From Gemmatimonadales bacterium UBA2960 (GTDB lineage Bacteria > Gemmatimonadota > Gemmatimonadetes > Longimicrobiales > Gaopeijiaceae): a DNA stretch of 19,660 bases. The notes beneath the pieces were generated by a model, which was not told where the DNA came from, did no database searches, and saw nothing but the letters and a program-made list of their open reading frames with translations. Below are positions 14,286 to 19,660 of this stretch, piece after piece. The translations under genes and the position numbers were made by a program. Location of the stretch: assembly GCA_002348465.1 (NCBI GenBank), contig DEBI01000112.1, positions 1 to 19,660 of the forward strand. The letters are read 5' to 3'. Positions within the stretch are counted from its first letter, which is position 1; every line of letters starts with the position of its first letter.

Positions 14286-15742
14286 TGGAACAGTGGGTAG
14301 TGGTCACCATCATCATCGCAGCATATCTGGCTCTTACCCTAACAATCGGGCTCATGGCGGGCAGAGGGCAGAGCGACAGCGTTACAGGTTACGTAGCAGC
14401 GGACAGAAGCTTTGGTCTACTCGTCATGTACTTCGTGACAGGTGCGTCGGTATTCAGCGCTTTCGCCTTTCTCGGTGGTCCCGGCTGGGCATACTCACGA
14501 GGAGCAGCAGCTTTCTACATCCTCGCCTATGGTGCTCTAGGTATGGCACCCTTTTACTGGGTCGGTCCGCGTGTAGCCAAGCTAGGTCGCCAGCATGGGT
14601 TCGTAACGCAGGCACAGCTGATTACCGGCCGTTTCCCTTCCAAGAACCTGTCTGGGCTTATTGCGCTTCTAAGCCTGATAGCCTTCGTCCCATACGTCAC
14701 GCTCCAAATGCGCGGAGCAGGTATTGTTATCGAGGCAGTCACCGATGGGAACGTACCAATTTGGCTGGGATCAGCGGTCGCCTACGGAATCGTCATTGCC
14801 TACGTGCTGTCGGCAGGAGCTATGGCCGTCGGGTGGACGAACACCTTCCAGGGCATCTTTATGGTCGTAATAGCTTGGTCCCTGGGTCTGTACTTACCCA
14901 ACGCCCTCTATGGCGGTATCGGAGAGATGTTCACGCAGATCATTGCCGAACGTCCCGAGTTACTTGATCCACCGGGCCTGACCGCAACAGGTGAGCCTTG
15001 GAGTTGGGGCGCCTACTCAACGTTCATACTAGTAAGTGCTATAGGTCTGATGATGTGGCCCCACCTATTTATGAAGGCGTTCACGGCTAAAGACGACGAG
15101 ACAATGCGGCGCACTGTGATCCTTTTCCCGACGTTTCAACTCTTCCTGATTCCGGTCTTCCTGATCGGTTTTTCAGGAGTCCTATTCCCAGGGTCACCAT
15201 CTTCTAGCGACTTTATTCTCCCGTTCATGATCCTAGAAACAGATTTGCCGGCTTTAGTGGTCGGCCTCTTCTGTGCGGGCGCTCTCTCGGCCTCAATGTC
15301 GACCGGGGACGCACTACTCCACGCCTCAGCCTCAGTGGTCGTCGAAGACGGTGTCCAGCAATTCGTAGACTTAAGTGAACGCGCGCAACGTCGTCTGATG
15401 CAAGGTATCGTGCTCCTGACCGGAGCGATTGCCTATGTCTTTGCGCAGGACCCTGATTCCTCGCTGGTATTACTACTGGCATCGGCCTACGGTGTCATCT
15501 GCCAGTTCGCACCTACCGTGATAGCAGCACTCTATTGGAAACGAGCGACAACCAAAGGAGTGATAGCTGGCCTGATAGCGGGCACAATCACTGCATTTTT
15601 CTTCTGGCAGAACCCCGAACTTAAGCCGCACGAAATGCATGAGGGCATCCTCGGCTTGATCGTCCACATCCCAACGCTGGTCGGAATAAGCTTGGTTACG
15701 TCAGCGCAGGAAGCTGAACATCTAGAAAAGTTCTTCGACTGA
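14285..15742 (+). CDS. sodium:solute symporter (SSS family)
   Basis: Inner-membrane secondary transporter of 485 residues with about 13 hydrophobic helices. SSS features include the N-terminal helix with YLALTLTIGL, the early block TGYVAADRSFGLLVMYFVTGAS, the GGPGWAYSRGAAAFY region and the later AGALSASMSTGDALLHASAS segment, which contains the Ser/Thr residues that bind sodium in this fold. It resembles monocarboxylate- or proline/pantothenate-type members; the substrate cannot be read from sequence. It is the last gene of a coupled trio with the DUF3311 protein and the exported serine hydrolase, so the imported compound may be a product of the exported hydrolases. The end of the gene converges on the lytic transglycosylase gene with 82 bases between; no clear terminator hairpin is seen there. 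Confidence 0.92.
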   Translation: MEQWVVVTIIIAAYLALTLTIGLMAGRGQSDSVTGYVAADRSFGLLVMYFVTGASVFSAFAFLGGPGWAYSRGAAAFYILAYGALGMAPFYWVGPRVAKLGRQHGFVTQAQLITGRFPSKNLSGLIALLSLIAFVPYVTLQMRGAGIVIEAVTDGNVPIWLGSAVAYGIVIAYVLSAGAMAVGWTNTFQGIFMVVIAWSLGLYLPNALYGGIGEMFTQIIAERPELLDPPGLTATGEPWSWGAYSTFILVSAIGLMMWPHLFMKAFTAKDDETMRRTVILFPTFQLFLIPVFLIGFSGVLFPGSPSSSDFILPFMILETDLPALVVGLFCAGALSASMSTGDALLHASASVVVEDGVQQFVDLSERAQRRLMQGIVLLTGAIAYVFAQDPDSSLVLLLASAYGVICQFAPTVIAALYWKRATTKGVIAGLIAGTITAFFFWQNPELKPHEMHEGILGLIVHIPTLVGISLVTSAQEAEHLEKFFD

Positions 15743-15824
15743 GCCGGCCGTCTGCAAGGGGCGAAAGTGACTCAATTCAAGGCGTTCCAGAGTATTTTTA
15801 GCGAAGCGGAGCACAATTTAGCAC

Positions 15825-16862
15825 TCAGTCGTCGGCGCGAACCGGCGGCAGGCCTTTAGACAACGCTGCCACGGCGACTGCTCCAGTCCCTACGGGCACG
15901 CGCACCGCATGCATTTCGTTCGGCGGTGTCACCCTCTGTGTCAGGTGCGGATTCAACGCCAGAACGGACTCTAGATCAACTCCAAGCGCGTTGGCAACGC
16001 TACGAAGCGCCGTTCCGCCCGGGACAAAAATGTTGTCATACCGATAAGGAGTGATCTGGCTATGTGGCGACTCGCGGAGCGCCGCCTCTCTGGCGAGCTT
16101 GGCGACGGCAATCATCTTCGGAACGTATTCCCGGGTCTCTCGAGGCAGATATTGGTCTATCTCCCAAAACAGTTCATCGTCCCATTCTTTATCCGCTGCA
16201 TGTCGAAGTAACACCCGCTCTAAGCGACCGGGACCAGCGTTGAAGGCCGCAGCCGCCAGATACCACGAACCGCCAAACCGCTGGTGCAGGTATGCAAAAT
16301 AATCTAGTGCCGCCTCTGTTGCTCGAACCGGATCCTTTCGCTCGTCAACAAACGGATCAAGACGAAGCCCCAAATGCTCTGCAGTTGGACCCATGAACTG
16401 CCACAGTCCCACAGCCGAAGCCGGCGACACGGCTTGAGGCAAATACTCGGACTCAATCATAGGGATGAAGACAAGTTCTCTCGGCATCCCTCGCATTTGA
16501 AGGTGAGTCTGAATTATTTGGTCGAAACGCTCTTTTCGAACTAGGAGATCTGCGAACTTGTTGCTTTGGACACCCCGATAGAGGTTCAGCCACTTCTCGA
16601 CTCGCGGATTGTCCGGCAGTCTAATTGAGTTCCAGTGGTCTTTTCCAGCAGGAAAGTCTTCGAGCGTGAGTATCTGTGGATCCAACGAGGAAGCTCTTGG
16701 ATCATCCCCATGACACCCTGCGGAACCTACGAGGGCAATGAGGAGAGCTACTCCCATCTCATAGAACGAGAAACCGGAATTCTTGAGCTTCTTCGGGGAC
16801 ACAGACCTCGAATCCCCTATGTCGACACGAGCACCGGGCTCGGGAACGGCAACAGTAGACAA
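15825..16862 (-). CDS. MltD-like membrane-bound lytic transglycosylase with LysM domain
   Basis: Cleaves the glycan strands of peptidoglycan non-hydrolytically in the periplasm. The 345 residues hold a lipobox ending GSAGC (Cys50) after hydrophobic 36-49. The SLT domain follows (about 125-240) with Glu137 in MIESEYLP as the catalytic acid, then SPASAVGLWQFMGPTAEHLG and AAAFNAGPGRLERVL. One LysM-like repeat comes near 277-325 (FVPGGTALRSVANALGV, then LALNPHL). The start is TTG: the sequence AAGGAGGT lies six bases before it, which outweighs the internal ATG at residue 36, even though it leaves a long polar N-region before the signal. It has its own promoter (16900-16929) and is not part of the ribosomal operon behind it. 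Confidence 0.92.
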   Translation of the reverse strand: MSTVAVPEPGARVDIGDSRSVSPKKLKNSGFSFYEMGVALLIALVGSAGCHGDDPRASSLDPQILTLEDFPAGKDHWNSIRLPDNPRVEKWLNLYRGVQSNKFADLLVRKERFDQIIQTHLQMRGMPRELVFIPMIESEYLPQAVSPASAVGLWQFMGPTAEHLGLRLDPFVDERKDPVRATEAALDYFAYLHQRFGGSWYLAAAAFNAGPGRLERVLLRHAADKEWDDELFWEIDQYLPRETREYVPKMIAVAKLAREAALRESPHSQITPYRYDNIFVPGGTALRSVANALGVDLESVLALNPHLTQRVTPPNEMHAVRVPVGTGAVAVAALSKGLPPVRADD

Positions 16863-16867
16863 GGTTT

Positions 16868-16875
16868 ACCTCCTT
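16868..16875 (-). promoter_or_regulatory. strong Shine-Dalgarno deciding the TTG start
   Basis: On the minus strand AAGGAGGT, a perfect complement to the 16S 3' end, stands six bases before TTG at 16862. It fixes the lytic transglycosylase start at a rare codon. It is the strongest ribosome-binding site noticed in the window. Confidence 0.85.
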
Positions 16876-16899
16876 CTCTCGTCGCTCCGACGTCAGGTA

Positions 16900-16929
16900 A
16901 GTATAGCTTATTTTCATGTTTTGGGTAAA
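16900..16929 (-). promoter_or_regulatory. sigma-70-type promoter for the lytic transglycosylase
   Basis: Minus strand: TTTACC (16929-16924) and TATACT (16905-16900) are separated by 18 bases. The -10 matches five of six consensus positions and the -35 four. Transcription would begin near 16893, giving a leader of about 30 bases containing the strong Shine-Dalgarno. It lies just beyond the rpmA terminator, consistent with independent expression. Confidence 0.5.
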
Positions 16930-16982
16930 CAATCAAGAACACAAAGCGGTTTTCCACTGAATGTCTGAATCGCCTAGACATG

Positions 16983-17025
16983 AAAAAAAAGGTCCGACGT
17001 GAGAACTTCCGTTCTCCGTCGGACC
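16983..17025 (-). terminator. intrinsic terminator of the RNase E/G-rplU-rpmA operon
   Basis: Minus strand: GGTCCGACG (17025-17017) pairs with CGTCGGACC (16999-16991), and inside it GAGAAC pairs with GTTCTC, with one bulged base and the loop GGAA. Eight T's follow at 16990-16983. Fifteen base pairs plus a T-run make this a textbook Rho-independent terminator, 18 bases beyond the rpmA stop. Confidence 0.95.
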
Positions 17026-17043
17026 CGTTGGACTGAGAGGAGT

Positions 17044-17298
17044 TTACTCGGACGCGTAGACCGAAACGACGTTACGAGCTCGCATACGTTCGAACGTCAC
17101 AACTCCATCAATCAGAGCAAAAAGCGTGTCATCTTTACCCCGCCCCACGTTACGACCGGGATGGAACTTTGTTCCTCGCTGACGCACTATGATGCTCCCC
17201 GCGTTGATCGGTTGTCCACCAGCGCGCTTGATACCAAGACGATTTGGGTTGCTGTCTCGACCGTTACGACTGGAGCCTACACCCTTCTTGTGTGCCAT
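17044..17298 (-). CDS. rpmA: 50S ribosomal protein L27
   Basis: Structural protein of the large ribosomal subunit whose N-terminus reaches the peptidyl-transferase centre. The 84 residues are the normal length. The hallmark N-terminus MAHKKGVGSSRNGRDSNPNR, the central GSIIVRQRGTKFHPG and GRGKDDTLFAL are intact. The protein begins directly with MAHKKG, so there is no N-terminal extension of the kind processed in Firmicutes. AAAGGG precedes the ATG. It follows rplU by 37 bases and is the last gene before a strong terminator. Confidence 0.98.
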   Translation of the reverse strand: MAHKKGVGSSRNGRDSNPNRLGIKRAGGQPINAGSIIVRQRGTKFHPGRNVGRGKDDTLFALIDGVVTFERMRARNVVSVYASE

Positions 17299-17335
17299 GA
17301 CGCTAACCCTTTATCTGAAAGCGGTCGGGCGCTGC

Positions 17336-17653
17336 TCAGACGAGCGCAACCTCTTCGACCCGAATCTCAGTGAAGTCCTGTCGGTGCCCCTGTTTTTTTC
17401 GGTAGCCCTTCCGACGCTTTCTTTTGAACACGATGATCTTGTCACCCCGACCATGCCTGATCACCTCGGCCTTCACTGACGCACCGTCGACGGTAGGCGT
17501 ACCCACTTTGACGTTCTCCTCACCATCACCAGTAACGAGAACATGATCGAAGGTAACTGAATCCCCGGGCTCGGCTTCGAGGGTAGGGATACGCAGACGG
17601 GCTCCGGTCTCAGCCCGGAACTGCTTGCCGCCTGTCTCAAAAACTGCATACAT
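17336..17653 (-). CDS. rplU: 50S ribosomal protein L21
   Basis: Large-subunit protein that binds 23S rRNA near L20. The sequence starts MYAVFETGGKQFRAETGARL, the universal L21 N-terminus, and the C-terminal RNA-binding stretch FKRKRRKGYRKKQGHRQDFT is intact. ATG 17653 gives 105 residues, the family length. The open frame extends 24 codons further upstream to 17725, but those residues resemble nothing in L21 and are taken as leader. The 87-base gap after the RNase gene contains CTTGACC, which could be part of a weak extra promoter, but no convincing -10 follows. Only a weak CGGGAT lies before the start. Confidence 0.98.
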   Translation of the reverse strand: MYAVFETGGKQFRAETGARLRIPTLEAEPGDSVTFDHVLVTGDGEENVKVGTPTVDGASVKAEVIRHGRGDKIIVFKRKRRKGYRKKQGHRQDFTEIRVEEVALV

Positions 17654-17740
17654 ATCGTGATCCCGAGGTGGAATCGGTATTGATCTAGAGCCCGTAAATG
17701 TCGAAAAGCCCCCTAGCGCGGTCAAGGGACAAGAACGTGC

Positions 17741-19432
17741 TTACGCGGCATACTTCTCCGTAACATCTGTCTCAGCTGGTCCAGATAGCAGCCGGAATTC
17801 ATCAAGCTGCATCAAAGGATCGTCCCGGAGCCTCAACTTAAGCTGCGTTCGGCCCGCAAGCCGCCTCAAGAAACCAGGCTCCTCTTCTATAACACGCAAG
17901 GCAACTTCCGGATGCACTCGCACCACAAGACTCTTTTCTTCCTTCGAAGCCGCCGCTCGCTTTAGTGTCCGCTCGATCTGCCTCACCACGCTAGCTGGCG
18001 TATACACCCGTCCGATGCCCCCACACGACTTGCATATCGAAGTAAGCGAATTAAAAACCGAAGGACGGACCCTCTGACGAGTCATTTCGACAAGACCGAG
18101 ACTTGATACTTCGAAGGCCTTTGTTCGAGCTCTATCTCGGCCCAAGTGAGATCGAAGCTCTCGAAGCACTTTGGCTCGATTCTCCTGCATGTCCATGTCG
18201 ATAAAATCCACTACAATGATGCCCCCTACATCTCGCAGGCGCAGTTGCTTCGCTATCTCTCTTGCCGCCTCAAGATTGGTTTTCAGAATTGTCTGCTCAG
18301 GATCTCTCTTACCCTTTCCAGTGAAGCGTCCGGTGTTCACGTCGATTGAAACCAGCGCCTCGGTGGGTTCTATGACCAGACTCCCACCTGACTTAAGCGG
18401 GACATTTCTTCTAAAAGCCCTCTGAATCTCCTCCTCGACTCCGAATTCATCGAACAGAGACGTCGGCCCACTATGGAGGTGCACCCGGTCAAGAAGATCT
18501 GGATCGACGGACTTGACGTAGTCACTGATCTCTTCGTAAGCCTGCTTTGAGTCTACACGGAGCGCCTCAAACTTGCCGCTGAAAAGATCTCGTATAACTC
18601 CACTGATCAGGGTCGCTTCACGATGCACCGGCGAGGGCGCCGAAAGCGCTTCGGCATCTCTACTGATTTTCTGCCAGCGCTCGTGGAGCCGAAGAAACTC
18701 TTTCTCGAGTTTAATGGGAGTAACCTCTTCGCCAACCGTACGAACGATCAATCCGCCACTTTTCTTTGGCAGGACCTTCTGAGCCATTTTTCGGAGCTTG
18801 GCACGCTGATTGCGACCCTCAATCTTCCGACTTATACCCACGCGCGATGCATATGGCATGTAAACGAGAAAGCGCCCAGGTAAAGAAATATCAGCGGTAA
18901 GTCTAGGACCCTTGGTGCTGATCGCCTCCTTGGTGACCTGAACAAGAATTGTCTGACCCTTCTTTAAGTGATCCTGAATCGGAGGCAGATGGCGCCTGCC
19001 ACGCCCTCCTCCCGCTCGCTCGTTTCCTTCACCTCTACCCCTGCGTCGACCACTTTCTTGTGGCTTATTGGATTCGGTGTCCGAGTTTCTGCCACCTGTA
19101 GTGTCGTCGTGGTGCTCCTCTCGACGGGCGGCGGGGATGTTGATGTCCGAAACATGCAGGAACCCCGCCTTACCAGTCCCTATATCCACGAAAGCGGCCT
19201 GGATGCCAGGAAGAACAGCTTCGACCTTGCCCAAGAAAATGTCGCCGAGGACTCTATTCTGATCCGGGCGGTCGAACATCACCTCAGCGAGTCGTTTGTC
19301 TTCACGGAGTGCTACCCACGACTCCTGTGGGTTCGAGCTCACGAGAATTTCTCTCTTCAAGTTTTTCTCCAGTTTGCGATGTCGGTTCCGATTGACCCCT
19401 GCGGGGCCTCCGGGCGACCCAGAACTGCTCAT
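17741..19432 (-). CDS. rng: ribonuclease E/G family endoribonuclease (Rng-like)
   Basis: Single-strand-specific endoribonuclease of rRNA maturation and mRNA decay. At 563 residues it has the RNase G/short RNase E catalytic module without the long RNase E degradosome tail. An S1 RNA-binding domain begins near 60 (GDIFLGKVEAVLPGIQAAFV) but is interrupted at about 101-150 by a charged, Gly/Arg-rich insert. The DNase I-like catalytic part contains Asp364 in SIDVNTGRF and Asp409/Asp412 in VVDFIDMD, matching the two metal-binding aspartates. Cys467-Lys-Ser-Cys470 is the zinc-link motif that holds dimers together. The ATG is the first in frame, since a TAG lies five codons upstream, but it has no obvious Shine-Dalgarno. 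It is first in an operon with rplU and rpmA; that arrangement is known from other phyla. Confidence 0.93.
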   Translation of the reverse strand: MSSSGSPGGPAGVNRNRHRKLEKNLKREILVSSNPQESWVALREDKRLAEVMFDRPDQNRVLGDIFLGKVEAVLPGIQAAFVDIGTGKAGFLHVSDINIPAARREEHHDDTTGGRNSDTESNKPQESGRRRGRGEGNERAGGGRGRRHLPPIQDHLKKGQTILVQVTKEAISTKGPRLTADISLPGRFLVYMPYASRVGISRKIEGRNQRAKLRKMAQKVLPKKSGGLIVRTVGEEVTPIKLEKEFLRLHERWQKISRDAEALSAPSPVHREATLISGVIRDLFSGKFEALRVDSKQAYEEISDYVKSVDPDLLDRVHLHSGPTSLFDEFGVEEEIQRAFRRNVPLKSGGSLVIEPTEALVSIDVNTGRFTGKGKRDPEQTILKTNLEAAREIAKQLRLRDVGGIIVVDFIDMDMQENRAKVLRELRSHLGRDRARTKAFEVSSLGLVEMTRQRVRPSVFNSLTSICKSCGGIGRVYTPASVVRQIERTLKRAAASKEEKSLVVRVHPEVALRVIEEEPGFLRRLAGRTQLKLRLRDDPLMQLDEFRLLSGPAETDVTEKYAA

Positions 19433-19660
19433 CGCGAGCTGCGACTAGAGCAGTTTCGGCGACCACCGGAGTCTCGACAGATCCGGGCTCAGTGGAGAGG
19501 CGTTCCCAAGACGAATGTCGTGGTCACCCCGCTCCCAACTGAATCGGACCGACTTTTATTTAGGACCTGACTAGCTGACTAACTGACTTAATCCTCCCCG
19601 ATCTCAAGTTTGTACTTTAGCAGAACTACTTCAATGTATGCTTAATGATATCTCCGAAGA
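19433..19660. other. upstream region of the RNase E/G operon
   Basis: No gene is supported; the plus-strand frame entering from the RNase gene is antisense shadow and stops near 19570. The region must hold the operon promoter. On the minus strand TTGAAG and several AT-rich hexamers occur, but none pair at a normal spacing. A three-unit tandem repeat is listed separately. Confidence 0.5.
19567..19590. repeat. three tandem 8-bp repeats upstream of the RNase E/G gene
   Basis: CTGACTAG, CTGACTAA and CTGACTTA follow one another without gap, sharing CTGACT plus a variable AG/AA/TA end. They lie about 135-160 bases before the RNase start. They could be a regulator-binding array or slipped-strand product; no known operator is matched. 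Confidence 0.6.

Noticed and set aside
14269..14967. 232-codon plus-strand frame overlapping the symporter
   Set aside because: Out of frame with the symporter, very rich in Arg and Ser, no domain, while the overlapping symporter frame has clear membrane helices and family motifs.
17654..17740. Possible promoter or L21-type leader between the RNase gene and rplU
   Set aside because: CTTGACC resembles a -35, but no suitable -10 lies 16-18 bases on, and I could not recognise a known ribosomal-protein leader fold by eye.
18968..19570. 200-codon plus-strand open frame opposite the RNase E/G gene
   Set aside because: Antisense to a well-supported gene; low-complexity Ser/Thr/Val composition and no recognisable motif; its length is a by-product of the codon use of the gene it opposes.

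Overview
The window looks like chromosomal DNA of a free-living Gram-negative-type bacterium of moderately high G+C content. Exported proteins carry Sec or lipoprotein signals (for example a mature end beginning Q-E after the signal peptide, and L-A-A-C / S-A-G-C lipoboxes), and there is a lipoprotein lytic transglycosylase. The gene set, gene order (RNase E/G, rplU, rpmA) and protein style suggest Gemmatimonadota or a near neighbour. That placement is inference and no marker here proves it. There is no phage, transposon, CRISPR array or plasmid function, and every gene appears intact.

Layout. 1-404: tRNA-Leu(CAA) on the minus strand and a roughly 300-base gap with a three-helix inverted repeat. 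405-3116 (+): aconitase AcnA. 3133-6310 (-): a likely operon read as NfeD-type membrane serine protease, FloA flotillin, then an unrecognised membrane-anchored coiled-coil protein. 6637-11962 (+): five acyl-CoA genes (enoyl-CoA hydratase, aldehyde dehydrogenase, thiolase, 3-hydroxyacyl-CoA dehydrogenase, second enoyl-CoA hydratase), with a 14-bp hairpin after the first gene and a GTGA stop/start overlap between thiolase and dehydrogenase. 11969-15742 (+): an exported cyanophycinase-like S51 lipoprotein, an exported class A beta-lactamase-fold serine hydrolase, a small DUF3311-type membrane protein and a sodium/solute symporter. The last three overlap at their stop and start codons. 15825-16862 (-): MltD-like lytic transglycosylase with LysM, with its own promoter, a perfect Shine-Dalgarno and a TTG start. 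16983-19432 (-): RNase E/G, L21, L27 and a strong intrinsic terminator.

How the parts fit. The acyl-CoA cluster has hydratase, dehydrogenase and thiolase steps for turning short or medium enoyl-CoA compounds into acetyl-CoA. The aldehyde dehydrogenase would supply an acid from an aldehyde, and aconitase belongs to the cycle that burns the acetyl-CoA. NfeD plus FloA is a known membrane-organisation pair, and the third gene is a candidate extra partner. The S51 lipoprotein, serine hydrolase and symporter read as a possible 'cut outside, import the product' nutrient module.

Most of the window is ordinary core metabolism. The best candidates for something little described are the third gene beside floA/nfeD and the coupled hydrolase-DUF3311-symporter unit next to the cyanophycinase-like lipoprotein. 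Four starts were moved from the longest possible frame on the basis of Shine-Dalgarno sites, overlaps or family length: aldehyde dehydrogenase (7528), 3-hydroxyacyl-CoA dehydrogenase (10225), beta-lactamase-like protein (13117) and L21 (17653).
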